Numbered from the stretch's first letter, positions 36,111 through 49,080 are shown. The stretch is DNA of 64,000 nt from Ophiura sarsii (GCA_035610835.1 CM069443.1:61884480-61948479), one strand, 5' to 3'. The notes: a model not told the origin generated them from the letters alone. Made by a program: numbers and translations.

Positions 36111-36115
36111 TTTTT
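36111..36115 (+). terminator. Pol III T5 terminator of tRNA-Asn
   Basis: Five T eight bases past the tRNA 3' end. Confidence 0.85.
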
Positions 36116-36329
36116 GCATTTAATGCAGATCGACAAATCACAGTAAAAATATAATATTGACAAAATCACAGACCACTTACACAAAAATCGCATCTGCGCA
36201 TGCTCCTGTCGCGATCGAAATCTACCACGCAAGCAATGAGAGAGTTTTCATAGTGCTGTGGAGGGTATAACAGAATTACTCCAATTTTTATATGTACATT
36301 GTATATTGCTATATATATATTGTATAATG

Positions 36330-36440
36330 CTTTTTATTTAATTTTTACCATTTTTACCATTTTTACCATTGTAATAAAGTACCTGGTGACTGGTTCTGAT
36401 GTTAGGCACTATATAAATCCTGTTTACCATTATTATTATT
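36330..36440 (+). repeat. LINE/SINE-type 3' tail
   Basis: TTAGGCACTATATAAATCCT followed by a (TTA)n stretch, the style of CR1/L2 3' ends. Preceded by three ACCATTTTT units. No coding sequence attached. Confidence 0.5.
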
Positions 36441-36444
36441 AGGC

Positions 36445-37795
36445 GTAAAAAAAAAAGTTTGATTGGTGTAACATGACCAAAACAAATAGGGTAGGTCAGT
36501 CGGAATTTTTTTAAAATTTATTTATTTATTTATTTTTTTAAATCACTTACTTTTGAACACTTAAAAGACAGCAGTACACACAAATGAAGAGACGGCACAA
36601 ATTCAACAATATATCATTTCGATGGGGACTTAAAATAGCCGAAAATGAAAGCAAACAGTCAAAAACTGTAATACTCTAAAAAGCGTGCAGTCAAAAACTT
36701 TGCTTGCTTTATATATACACTATTAGTATTACTGCTATTTACACGTTAAACACAAAAACTGTATCAAACATGGGTTTTATGAGACGTGTATCGTTGTTAG
36801 GCTATATTAAAAAAATCTTTTGTCTCAAAGCTCTTCAGATTTTCAAAACATAATGCGAAATGCATTTTTGTTTTTTAAATATAAAATATTGAAATCCTTT
36901 ATTTAAAATGATGTGATCAATGAAAAATCGGTGCAACTTTGGGATTTAAAAAAATAATAATAATAATAATTTTTCCTTCCAACGCGCGTCAATTAACCAA
37001 TGCGCGGGGGAGATTTGAGACATCATTTTTTTAATATAGCCTTACAAATTAAATAATATTTAAATGTGTTTGTTAAAGGTAGATGTTCCGATTTTTAACT
37101 TGAAGTTTTCTATTCTACATGAAAGGTCATCCTTAAAAGAGTTGTATTCCAAAGTTTGAGTTGCATAACTCTAATGGTTCTTATTTTAGACGCACAAGAT
37201 GCCGTGAAATGTGCCCATTGTGTTGTACACAAACTTATTGGTGGTTAACCACCTTTCGCGGTAATTCAATCTTATTTCACCAATTTCTTCGTAATCATAC
37301 TGATTTGGACCGTCAAATTTCAGTATGTTAATCAGAAAAATATGATCTTTCATATGATATGAAAATCTCCATATGTTTGAGAAAAATCTATAAGAAAATG
37401 TGATCGGGTCATTTACCTTTAAGAAAATACTTCCTGGTTTCCATGTTGTCATTTTTCAACATTGATTATATGTTATATGTAAACAGTTACTTGGGTGATG
37501 TTATTTTTCATAGCAAATTGATCAATTTTTACACATGCTTTAATATTTTATATCCTGAAATATGCTTCACTGGACCAGTTGCCCCATCCTCCCCTATTAA
37601 ACCCTAATACATTTAACCCTAATAACCATTTTAGTCGCACCGTTTTGGGCAGGAACAGGTTGTAGCTAGGTTCTTTCGTGTGTATTGTAACTATATTACA
37701 GATTATTCATGATACCAATAAAACAGAAGATTTCAAATAAATTGTTACCAATGAATTTGTGTGTTTTATCTACAGTGTTATGTGTTCTTTCAAAG
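36445..37795. other. Non-coding stretch, nothing recognised
   Basis: No credible exon; contains short A- and T-rich runs. Confidence 0.45.
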
Positions 37796-37799
37796 GTTG

Positions 37800-38329
37800 G
37801 GCAAACGCTGAAGTAACGTACATTAGTTTACAAGACAAAATCCGGCAAAACGTTGGCCCAACAGACAAATATATTGCACTAACGTTGTGCCAATGTTGTT
37901 TAACATTGAAACGTTAGGGCATTGTTGGACCTGAACGTTGGCTGAATACATAAATCTACATGGCATTAACGTAATGCCAACGCTGCTGTTGAAATGTTGG
38001 GCCAACGTAGTGCCAACGCTGTTGTTGAGACGTTGGGCCAATGTAGTGCCAACGCTGTTGTTTATACGTTGGGCTAACATTGGGCCAACGTTGTGCCAAC
38101 GCTGTTGTTGAAATGTTGGACCAACGTTGAGCCAACGTTGTGCCAACGCTGTTGTTGAAACGTTGGGCCAAAGTTGGGCCAACATTGTGCCAACGTCAAA
38201 CAACTGATGTTGAGCCAACGTTGTTTAGCCGGACAAAATTACGTTGGCCCAATGTCATATTTTGACGTTGCCCCAACGTAAGTGATTACGTTGTCCCAAC
38301 CTTGGCCCAACGTTGTATTGCTATCTGGG
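37800..38329 (-). mobile_element. AACGTTGGC/GCCAACGTT array ending TTGCTATCTGGG (right end of candidate giant element)
   Basis: At least 20 copies of GCCAACGT, AACGTTGG or close variants, many as AACGTTGGCCCAACG or GCCAACGTTGTGCCAACG, over 500 bases. It ends ATTGCTATCTGGG exactly where the 20-bp minisatellite starts. The terminus is the reverse complement of the one at 23449. No matching terminus on its left within several kb. Confidence 0.75.
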
Positions 38330-38553
38330 GTACCACCTGCGCACCACCTTCGCACCACAGGTACCACCTGCGCACCACCTGCGCACCACAGGTACCACCT
38401 GCGCACCACAGGTACCACCTGCGCACCACAGGTACCACCTGCGCACCAGAGTCGCACCACCTTCGCACCACAGGCGCGCCACAGGTACCACAGGTACCAC
38501 AGGTACCACAGGTGCGCCACAGGTACCACAGATACCACCTGCGCACCACAGGC
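38330..38553. repeat. 20-bp minisatellite, second array
   Basis: Same unit and same strand orientation as 22516-23448, about 10 copies. It contains the same irregular block (CTTCGCACC, doubled CACCTGCGCAC, CAGAGTCGCACC), so the two arrays share ancestry beyond the simple unit. It ends in shorter CACAGGTAC units. Confidence 0.95.
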
Positions 38554-38921
38554 ACACTGCACACAGGATGTGGACATAGGGGATGACCACCTCCGGTGTG
38601 GGAAGGAAAATCCACTATCTCCACAATGAGCAATGTGGCAGGGGGATCCATAACCCAGGAGGCGCCTGACAACACCGTTGAAAGAAGCAGAGGGTATGGG
38701 CTTTTTTTATTCCGCCGACAAGCTCATGATAAAGTGAACAGTGCTTCCTACGGATCGTTCGACCATAGCCCCAAAGTTCACAATTATGTGTGGTACAGAA
38801 TGTGTGGCTGTCAAATCGAGATAAAACCATAAAACTCAAATATTAGTCGTAATTCAGAGACTTCATTATACAGTTCTATGTAATGTCCGAGGTGTCAAAA
38901 TCAAATGTGTCTTGAACGCTA

Positions 38922-40357
38922 CACTGCAAAAAGATTGCTTAAAATACGTTGCTAAAAGTACTTTTATCATCCGTTGGTTGACGTGTTGATTAAAATTCAT
39001 TCAATATATGTAGAAAGTTAGGCATTGTGTAAAAGTAAAAAATCCCCAGCGTTGAGCAATTCGTCGAAAACAATGTCCTTAAAATGTTGGTGGAAACTGT
39101 TTCTGTTGCTAAAATATGTTGCGTAAAAATATTTCACTTTGGCAACTGTTGCATGAGCATTGAGGACAATCACGCAACAGTTGATGCAAGTTACGCACAT
39201 GTGAATTTTAGGCAACTGTTGTCCAAAAAAGCCAATTTCGTGAGCTGTTGCATACTTGAACAACTGTTGAGTGAATATAATTGCCTAACTTTTAAGTAAA
39301 TAGAATTGTTCAACTGTTGGTGAAAACATGTTATCCAACGGTTAATGGTTAATGGTTATGGTTGGGCAAATTTTACTTAACAGTTGAGCGGTTGCATACT
39401 TGAACAACGTTGTGTAAAATGTTGAGTAAATATTTAAGCAACCTTTTTGCAGCGCAGGACCACAATTAGATTTATTCTGTCTTGGCATCCAAAACGGAAT
39501 ACACTGACAAATAGTTTAAAATTGCCATCCTTGTTAGACATATATTTGTTTATGAATATCATTTCAACGGTGTTATAGCGACGTCACTAGCGATGAATAT
39601 TCAATAGTCGATTTTTATTGCCAAAAAATACACGACATGGACATAATACTGAATAGTTCATGTCATGTGATCTATTTTGCACCAAAAGAATCACATAAAT
39701 ATGTTTATGTATTATATAATATGGACTATTTATACCTTCATACCCAGATAGCAAGACTACGTTTGGCAAACGTTCACAGTAAAAACACCATTTATAAGAG
39801 ATGTCAGATATTATGTATAACCCTATAGTTTAATAACATGTTAAAATAAATTACAGATTCACTACCGAACGGGAATAGTGTATGTAGCTCTGCTGCATCG
39901 CCTAGAATTCCCATTACAAGTTACCGGTTCACTACCGGGAGGAAGTGATGTATGTAGCTCTGCTGCATCGCCCAGAATTTACATTATTTTGCCTACCGCG
40001 TGTTGCTATACAAAAAAGCTCAATATATAATAAAAACTTGACACAAATAAAATACCCAACATATGGCTATATTTGATAAATTAAGCAACAGTTGCTATAC
40101 AAAAATGCTCAATATATAATGAAAACAATTCACAAATTAAGCAACAGTCACAAAATACCCAACAAATGGTTAATTAATAATACCCAACTGTTGTGTAATT
40201 AAAATTGTGCAACTGCTGAGTAACTGGAATTGTTCAACTGTTGGTGAAAACATGTTATCCAACGGTATTGGGTAAATTTTACGCAACTGTTAAGCGGTTG
40301 CATACAACAACGTTGTGTAAAATGTTGAGTAAATATTTAAGCAACCTTTTTGCAGTG
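38922..40357. mobile_element. CACTG-ended element with CAACTGTTG motif array (TA duplication), possibly compound
   Basis: Left end CACTGCAAAAAGATTGCTT, right end AAGCAACCTTTTTGCAGTG, with TA at 38920-38921 and 40358-40359. An additional right end with one change (TTTTTGCAGCG) lies at 39435-39454, so a second copy or internal duplication is involved. The interior has about a dozen CAACTGTTG/CAACAGTTG-like palindromes. A lone CCCAGATAGCAAGACTACG terminus is at 39743. A 65-bp unit (TGTATGTAGCTCTGCTGCAT) is repeated at 39885 and 39950. Confidence 0.75.
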
Positions 40358-40689
40358 TAGCATGGTTAGTGCGCACACTCGTTAACCTTAATAATGACCT
40401 ATATGGAAATCAAAGTGCCATGAATAATAATTGGTTTTTACTCAAGCCTTTATCCCGGAGCGATGATACGCTTTATATGATAAACAAAAAAAGCCGGGGA
40501 AAATGATTTGTGCTAAGTTTTATTTCATTCGGGTACATTTAGGTAAAACAGACGAAAGTTAAACATATCTCAGTTAAAAATAGTATCAAGGGTATGATAA
40601 TGATTTTGAGCAGGAATTATAGTTATGGCCGAGGGATAAACGATCGATCCATAAAGTGGTGCATTAGTAGTGAACAACCTGAATCTTAA

Positions 40690-41080
40690 CCTTTCATGTG
40701 GTCTAGTGGTGAGGATTTAGCGTTGTGACAACCACGATTCGGGTTCAATTCATGGGAGGTACACCAGTTGTTTTGTTAATTTTCAATAACCAAAATCATT
40801 ATAGGCCTACATTTAAAAGATTGAAAGTGCGATTCGGGGTTTCGTGGTTGGTAAGATGGCAATGGATATATTTTCGTGCGGAACGTTATCACCACTCAGG
40901 CAGTCATCAGTGTGTTGATCGTATTTTGTTTCTTCTGTAAAAAAAACTTATTGAAGAATCTGACCAACACAGGTCAAATTCGTTTTCATCTGTTCATAGT
41001 GCATCCTCGTATTCAGTACATCTACATCTATATCTACATATTTCCTTGGTAGAACAATTTCAATATTGTTATCGCGCTAA
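40690..41080 (+). repeat. tRNA-derived SINE-like repeat, copy 2
   Basis: Head CATGTGGTCTAGTGGTGAGG (A-box-like) and CGGGTTCAATTC (B-box-like), then, after about 75 bases, the body shared with 21368-21650. The head resembles a Glu/Asp-type tRNA but does not fold well. Confidence 0.5.
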
Positions 41081-41094
41081 GATCCCTGTAACCA

Positions 41095-42020
41095 AGGGCA
41101 ATGTGTAACCTAATAGTATATTAATACCCCACCTAAAACTGACTTTCCACACTCCATCCGTGCAGCACTGTCTTCTCTTTTGAGTGCTATTCCCTCTTTC
41201 AACAAAAGGATGTACCGATTTTGAATAGTAGATCTTCTTCAAGTTATTTTCCTTCAAAAGATCACATTTACACATAGACTTGAAAAGGAGATCCAGTACG
41301 CCGCCGCCATTTTGATTCCATCATGGGGACAAATTTGGAGGTATGTCGGTATTTTCCGTAAATGCTCGTGAGCATTCGGAAAGCGTCGCTCTTTCCGCGT
41401 ATTGCAAACCTTAGTCCAACGCGGACGCAGTGCACTGACAAAAATAACGCGAACATCCGCTTTTACCGCGCACTCAACAGTCCGCTTCACCGTAGGTTTT
41501 CGGCGTCACTACAGCGAGCGCCCCGGCAAAATGAATATTGCATGCCAATCGACCACGTTTAATAAATCAATTACCACTGCGGCCCTGGACACAACAATTA
41601 TATGTATATCATGCTTCTTTATACGTATAGTCGTGAAAATTTGTAAAAATACAAAGAAGTTCTGACTTTCAATTTAGCTGCAATTTTAGAGGAAACTTTA
41701 TTGATAAAGATATCTTTAGAAGAGTTTCGGGCCATTCAATACAACCTGGTGAATTATCCCAAGATCATTATTTATTGAATAAGTTAAGCTTAAGATAACT
41801 TGAAACGTGACATGACAGTATTTTGTAGCCATGGGATACTTGTATAATATCGTTTAGTTTTCCGTGGCAAAATGGCTATAATTTTAAAACTTGGATATCT
41901 CTAGCTTCTCAGTATTGATACTTGAATGACTTGTACAATGTTTCAAACCATCGCCCTTAATATACTAAAACATGAACGTTAAATCATCATGCCAGGGAGA
42001 ATTGTATTAGCATGAACATT
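41095..42020. other. CpG-rich stretch, no gene firmly supported
   Basis: 41300-41530 is clearly CpG-rich. A minus-strand AAAATGGCGGCGGCGTACTG (start about 41317) opens 18 codons, and a plus-strand ATG at 41322 is followed after 18 bases by GTATGT. This could be a bidirectional promoter with first exons, but no downstream exons were found. Confidence 0.3.
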
Positions 42021-42030
42021 TTCAGATTTG

Positions 42031-42150
<120 letters not shown>

Positions 42151-42669
42151 TTGTTTGGTTTTTTCCTCTTGCTTAAGCAATATTATTGGCTTGTACACAT
42201 TGCGTCTGTTTAGTTTTCTACAAAAATATTCTTGAGGTTTTTAGCCGTTTATTTTGTTCCCAGTCATTTGGATTGGGCATGATGATCACAATTTCTTTAA
42301 GAATAATATTATTTACAAAATGCCACATCTAAAATTAACTCATAATCTAGCAAAAGAGAGAGAGAGATCGAGAGAGACAGACAGACATACTTCAACACAC
42401 CAAGGACAGGACTATAATAACAATAGTACTGATTGAATTTACCTATTCGAACAATATGCATTACAAAATATGTTCCAACATTTAGAGAGGAAGGCTATGT
42501 AACACCAAGTAAGACTGACAAATAAATATTGCAATATTCTTGTAAAGCAGTAGTGTTTCATATGTTGTAGGATATTAAATGATAGATCTATTGGGTTATC
42601 TTATTGTTGGACAATATGCAACATATTCGATTACAGAATTGAAGCGGTTATTAGGCGTATGATCGTAAA

Positions 42670-42930
42670 ATCTACCTAATGCAGTGAGCTATTGTGCAAT
42701 TTTTTTGAAGGGGAATGATAAGGTCTATTGAAGTAACATTTTATTTTTAAAATTCTGCAACTTATTAGATTACAGAATAAGCTTTAAAAACTTCATACAT
42801 CATAACATCTCTAATATCTACCTAATTCATGCAGTGAGCTATTGTGTGATTTTTGTTAAGGGGAATAATACGGTCTATTGAAGTAAAATCTTATTTTGTA
42901 AAATCTAACACTTTTATTAGATTACATAAT
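42670..42930. repeat. Two-copy tandem repeat, about 147 bp
   Basis: GCAGTGAGCTATTGTG, GGTCTATTGAAGTAA and TTATTAGATTACA recur in the same order at 42680 and 42830, with moderate divergence. Confidence 0.8.
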
Positions 42931-43753
42931 TTGGTTCCGTTTGGTTATCGTGGTTCATATCATCACTGAAACGGGTCTTGATATAATAGGTTTGAGGTGT
43001 ACAAGGGTTCGACCGAGGGTGAACTCAAAGCACGCACTTTTTATATAAAAATTAATACCTTATTCTTCCATTTTGAAGACAACATCACTGAGAACTAACT
43101 ATATTGCGTTGTTCTTCATACCCTGGAGGTGGTACCAACTAAATTATATCAGGCCGCCTAAAACTTTTTTGATCACAATAAGAATACTTTACACGCGCCA
43201 CTGGCACGTTTGATTGACATTCTCGCGGCCGTGCGTTAGTGCCACCCTAACCCTAATAACCCTACAGCAGAAAGCATCGCGCTCAGAAGACAGCATGCGT
43301 CGTTATAATACAGCGCACAGTTTAACGCCTACGGGCGCGTTTGCGTATTTTGTACACTTGATACCTCGTCAGCTGCTATCTTTTGAAGATAGTAATTATT
43401 ATACCAAACGTCCTTCAATTTGGGTGAAATGATCAGGATATCGTCAGAAAAGATGACGAATTGTAATAGAATGGAAATCAGAAATGAAAATGATTGAATA
43501 AAATGGCTATTGACACTGTTAATACAAAACCATTATACTCCACTTATGTCTACCACGACGGAAATTCAAGGTTTTCGCACATTGTCGGGCGTATGTTGGG
43601 GTTTACCGGGGTTCTAGATAGTAGGTATAACTCAAAAACTATTTAACCAATATCAATGAATGTTTGAATGTGATTTTTAAATAAAATTTGGTTTATGAAT
43701 AACTAAAAATATTGAAACAAAATGATGATATTAAAATTAAAGTTCCTGTTCTA

Positions 43754-44679
43754 AGGTAGCACGTCTCTAAAATGTCCCGGATCGAAAACTGGCAACTCTT
43801 CTTGCGCAATACTTCTTATAAATAGCGGGATTAAAATAGTGATTTCTCGGTAACTAAAATAATTTAGCAGCCGAGATTGGTATCAAATTGAAGCTTAAAA
43901 TTTCCAGTTTAATAATATAACAATCACAAACAATATTAACAACATATTGTTAAGAAATATCAGTCCTACTTTCACGGCGTAAGACTGAAGTCATGCAAAA
44001 ACTCAACTTGTAAAATGACGATAGAGGGGGCAAATGCCCAATTGAGGAAAATCTATCCGTACTCGCTTGATATTTCACGATTTTATTCGAAAGCTTATCA
44101 AAATAGCTCGAGTTTAAATACCACATTCAATGATTTTCTATATGTGTAAATTTCAATATATTCTTGTCAGAAAATGATTCAAATCACCTAAGAATCTGAA
44201 ATCAAGGTGACCCGTATGTGTAATGCGTTATATTTCGGGGGGGGGGGGGGGGGGGGGATAAATAGACATTTATACATAGAAATTCATTAAACATTGTATT
44301 AACATTTAAACATTGTATTAAGTATTAAGTATTAAGTATTAAGTATTATCGTAAAATATCAAGCGAGTACGGATAGATTTTCCACAATCGGAGATCTAAG
44401 CCCGTCTGTCGTAATTTAAAAACTTGGTTTTTGTACGTCTCGGGTTTCCACCATAATCGTAGGCCAAACATTTTACTAACATTAAATGGTTTAAATCTCT
44501 ATCATTTTATCATGTTTTTAAATATTGTCTTGGGTCTAATTTGACACCAAACTCAATTTCTAAATCACGATAGTCATTGAGATCTCATCGTTTAAAGCGA
44601 CGCGCATCGATCAAAATAAGGAGTAAAAATGGTGTCTAAATTTGACTAGCTATTTATATTTAGAGGTGTGCTACCTTAA
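43754..44679. mobile_element. Diverged foldback element with AAGGTAGCAC ends
   Basis: AAGGTAGCACGTCTCTAAA at the left is matched by the reverse complement of TTTAGAGGTGTGCTACCTT at the right. Near the centre, GAAAATCTATCCGTACTCGC with its continuation (44047-44082) is exactly mirrored at 44348-44382. Between these are a G19 tract and (AAGTATT)n. Outer arms show only weak homology. Target duplication not determined. Confidence 0.65.
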
Positions 44680-44699
44680 CACCCTATATGTGTTTAAGG

Positions 44700-45290
44700 A
44701 CCCTAAAAAGACATCCAAAAATGTGATTTGATAAGTTGATAAGACCGGATTATGAACAGAAAAGAAAAAGCGAGTACTAATATAGGCCTTAGTCTAATCC
44801 TTAAATATCTGGCGTTTCAAAAATCACAGGACAAAATTAACAACATTTTCTATTAGGCTACAAGGCCCGCTTAGCAGCGCTATAAATTGGTGCCCTAAAA
44901 ACCGTCACCAAATTTAAATATTCGCCTTCCATCAAAGCTGGTTGCTATATGACATAATTCTCGTGTGCAACCAACCGGCTGCAACATAATGGAAATTCAC
45001 CCATGCAGTTAGCAAGTAGTACCGCTCGTACACGTCCCGAATTTAAATATGATTGCCTGGTTGTACACGCGCACTGGGCAATCCTCTTGTAGTAATTGAT
45101 AACAATAGGTTTACCAGACCGAATTAATAGCGCTCCTAAGCGGGCAATGTATGTCATGAAATTGATCATCTCCATTAGAATGTCTTTTATCGTGTTAATA
45201 GGGTTGTACACTCAGATTTGTTTGTTCAGAAAAGCCCGTCTTTCGCGACGCCTCTTTAGCATACATATATTCGCACCCTCAGAGGGTCCA
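44700..45290. other. Non-coding stretch
   Basis: No gene or element end recognised. Confidence 0.4.
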
Positions 45291-45302
45291 GATATTCAAG
45301 AC

Positions 45303-45515
45303 TCCGAAATTCGAAATGGCAAAAGACGAAATAGCACAAGGACGAAGTGGAAAAGGACAAAATGTGAGAGGACGAAATGGCAAATAGGAAAGGACGAACG
45401 ACCTAGCATGCACGTGGACGAAATGGGAGAGGACGAAATAGCAATGGGACGAAATGGGAAAACAAGAAATGGCAGAGGACGAAATGGCAATTGGACGAAA
45501 TGGGAATAAATCAAC
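45303..45515. repeat. Degenerate 14-18-bp minisatellite GGACGAAATGGCA
   Basis: About 13 units of GGACGAAATGG(CA/GA) with variable spacers. Frames on both strands stay open; not a gene. Confidence 0.85.
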
Positions 45516-45544
45516 GTAGGAATAAATCAACGTAGCCGATCAAT

Positions 45545-46740
45545 TTACCTTGCCCCCCCCCCCCCCTCCCTGATGTTGGGTTTTTTGTTGGTGAGAGCAG
45601 GCTAATTTCCCCGAGCGAATAACGGGGGTTTTGAGTAACAAAGTTGCAAATTTGTCCAAAACCAGGTCTTTGGGTTCAAGTGGTTACATTTTTTGAAAGG
45701 GTTTTAGTCTACAACCATGACAACGGAATAAAGCATAAGAACACTGTTTAAAAGCAATTTTAGTATCTCATCAGTCTCGCGTACTCGGCACTGGAAGTAT
45801 CCTCCGGGGGAAAAGAACTAGGGATAATGTTTGCACACAATATGAAAACAATCGAAGCGAAAAACGTGTCGGTAATCATCAAGACCTTGAGAAACTGCGC
45901 AATAACAAGGCTTTTAATTCAATTTAACTCTATTTAACGGTATTATCAATCTAAAGATTTCCACTTCCGGTAATGTTCTCCATTATACGCCTCTCATTAT
46001 ACAAACATATTAAACATGCACCTGTTAGTCAATGCTATTGCTATGATCTACTGCGAATTGCTCCGAGAAATGCTGCAGGAAATGCAAATGCATATAAATA
46101 GTAACATACATTATACATGTGCCGTTCTTTACTCTCTTTTTTACCGCCAAACCTTAAAATTTAGCTAATGCACTAAGTTGTGTGATCAATTTGTCAGTAA
46201 TCTTGATCACCTGTAGCTTAAGGATACGCCGATTCTACAATATTGAAGTTCGTTATCGCGGCGGCGGCGGCGGCGACATTTAATAAAGTTATGAATCCAT
46301 TAGTGGGAATGTTCTATAATGTCATGACAACAATATGATAACCATTGCACCGGAAATGATTTTCTAAAGTTTTGAGTAACATTTGTTTCCACTCTTTTTC
46401 ATCAAATTTGTGTAGGCCTATGATTTGATCAGATAATAATAATACGGTATCATCACAGGAATATGTCCTTGGGACTGCTGTGATTCAGTGTTACTCGGGG
46501 TTACCTTTGCATTTACGCAGACGGTAGCCCTTAGATTGCGGGTTAAACTATATCTTGAATACTTGGACGACACGATATTATTTTCGGAAATTGAGCTGAT
46601 CTTCCTAGATATCACTTTCCTCCTAAAACAATTCGGCTCATAATTGACTCGTTGGCACGCTGTTACCTCAACAAGTCAATAACGTATCCTGCGCTTATGC
46701 CATAAAAGAAGGTTTTTGGCGTATATCCAGATGATATCCA
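45545..46740. other. Non-coding stretch
   Basis: Contains C14 at about 45551 and (GGC)n at 46260-46275. No gene seen. Confidence 0.45.
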
Positions 46741-46751
46741 GAGGGTTGAAC

Positions 46752-47161
46752 CAGTGGCGTAACCAGCGGGGGCAGGGGCAGGGGGGGGGGGTGGGGGGGG
46801 GGCTCCAGGAACCCTTGCCCCCCCCCCCCCAAATGAATCATGGAATAATGATGGTACAAAGCAAGGACGCTCTATTATATATCCTGGGTACAAAGTAACA
46901 GATGAAAAATTTTCGCGCGCTACGCGCGCATGTCTTCCTAAAATGCAATATTCTATGGTACAAGCTTGTTTAGAGTCGAAATGTAGCTCAATCGTGCAAA
47001 AGGTAGGTGTAAAGTCGAGCGCGCATTTCTTTACACTGGAATGGAGCCCACCCATTAGGAGCCACCCCCCCCCCCCCCCATTTCAAGTCACTGCCCTTCT
47101 TGCCCCCACCCCCCCCCCCCCCCCCCCCCCCCCCAAATGAAAAAGTCTAGTTACGCCACTG
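46752..47161. mobile_element. hAT-like MITE with perfect 8-bp target duplication
   Basis: Ends CAGTGGCGTAACCAG and CTAGTTACGCCACTG, flanked by GGTTGAAC on both sides (46744-46751 and 47162-47169). The interior has poly-G after the left end and poly-C before the right end. Same family as 57897-58229 and the partial copy at 17808-17975. Confidence 0.95.
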
Positions 47162-47169
47162 GGTTGAAC

Positions 47170-47790
47170 AAAAGGAAATCGCCTCAATAACTTAAAATGG
47201 CTCCAACTGAACCCCACCGCCTCGTCGGGAGCCCCCTGGAACCCTCTCCCCACACCCAAGACATATCATATTCCTCTTACCTATTCAAGTACACAAGCGC
47301 CAACGCAGTCATGTTGATTAGCCCTATTGCCTATACGGTTTTTCCTTGTAGGAAATGATGTAATAACTGCAAGATTTGACCCGGTCTTCCCTATACGTGT
47401 CGTACTGTGGGGTGCAACCCTTTAGGGCCGAATGGTCAATGATATCAACATAGACCGATCATACGGCTATAAGTTCTACTCCGTAATGACCAATCGATGT
47501 TTTTTCTCTCCAACCAATTACCTTATATGTTCGATGTTCATATCTATACGTGGCATTATACATTCCAGGTACATTATGCCCTATCTCAAAGAGGAATTCG
47601 AGTATCCATTTTTAAATGCAGTTGTAAATCATTTTCAATATATATTTTCATTTAACTCCAAGAATCCCAAATTGAGGATGTCGGAATTTCAAATCATGTA
47701 GACCTTCTACAGTTGTTATTTTGCCCTATGGTCCGTAACCCACTATGTCCCATTGTGCACTATGATGAAAAGTCAGCAAACATCTGCTTC
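47170..47790. other. Non-coding stretch
   Basis: A frame at 47432-47701 is 89 codons long but shows no motif; not called. Confidence 0.4.
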
Positions 47791-47796
47791 CACCAT

Positions 47797-47881
47797 GCAG
47801 TGAGCCCGTTTCGCTTCATTTCGCATTTGATCAGTTTTCAAAAGTGATAAAATGCGAAATGAAGCGAAACGGGCTCACTGC
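47797..47881. repeat. Perfect hairpin, 32-bp arms
   Basis: The left arm starts GCAGTGAGCCCGTTTCGCTT and its exact complement ends the repeat; the loop is 21 bases. Diverged half copies with the same ATGCGAAACGGGCTCACTGC end occur at 48047-48069 and 49230-49252. Confidence 0.95.
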
Positions 47882-48539
47882 GCTTCCTAGCAAATGTGTT
47901 TCAAAATTTGAAGGTACGTCTACATGGGATGGGTTGAGAGAAATCCATCAGCATGGGTTTTTTTCTTCTTCAAGTTCAATGTTTTTATGTGGGTGCAGCA
48001 GCTTCATTTCGCTTCATTTCGCATTTTAACACTTTTGAAAATTGATAAAATGCGAAACGGGCTCACTGCACTTCCTTGCAAGTGTGCATCAAAAAACTGA
48101 TGGGTTTGGTTGATATATAAATCCATCGGTATGCAGGGCCCTTGGAAGTATATTTTGTATGGGGTGCTTACATTTATGAGCCTTCACTACTACGGCGTTG
48201 GGGCCAGGGGCCGCTTAAGGGCCCCTGATGGGGTCCGGGGGCGAAGTCTGTGGCGGTGGTTTACTGAAGCTGTTGGGTTTTAGCATGTTTGAACGGGTAG
48301 AAAAGCTCTCCATGCTATGAATATCTACATTTATTTGTAATAAAGTTTGACTTGGTTCAGAGACAGCAGGGGCTCAGGGGGCGAAGCCCCAAGCTGTTGG
48401 GTTTTAGCATGTTTGAATGGCCTGAGAAAAGCTCTCCTTGCTATGAATATTTACATTTATTTTTGATAAACTTTAGCTTGGTTCATAAACACACTAAAAA
48501 CGAGAGACACTAATGAAAGATGAAAAATAATACATTATA

Positions 48540-49080
48540 ACTACATTATAAGCCATCTTGTTATGCTTGAATAATTAAATATTGAACATAATTACGAGTG
48601 TTTTAATAAAATGGTCCAGAAAACGTTGCTAGAGCCATCGTGTTATGTTTGAATAATGGAATAGGCCTATTGAACATAATTGTGCACGAAGCCCGCAAAC
48701 ATTTACAGTTTTTCTAACTAAAATGGTCCAGAAAACTTTCCTGAAGCCATCTTGTTATGCTTGAATAATTAAACATTGAAACTAATATGTTTGAAGCGCG
48801 CACAAAAAATCCTGTTTTTTAAACTAAAATGGTCCCAAAAAGTTCCTGAAGCCATCTTGTTATGCTTGATTAATTAATATTAAAACCAATACGCGCAAAG
48901 CGCGCAAAAATCTCAATTTTAAAACTATAAATGGTTGAGAAATGTTCCTGAAACCATCTTGTTATGCTTGAATAATTAAGCGCTCAAAAGGTCCAAGTTT
49001 TTTAACTTATATGCTTGTCCAGAAAACGTTATAAAGCCATCTTGTTATGCTTGAATAATTAAACAATTAAAACTAATTTT
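48540..49080. repeat. Minisatellite, about 100-bp unit, five to six copies
   Basis: Each unit has AAAATGGTCCAGAAAA, then GCCATCTTGTTATGCTTGAA and a variable AT-rich remainder with GCGCGCA. Divergence and indels are substantial. Confidence 0.88.

Noticed and set aside
37823..38218. Open frame rich in Ala-Gln-Arg-Trp repeats on the minus strand
   Set aside because: Shadow of the GCCAACGTT motif array in a mobile element.
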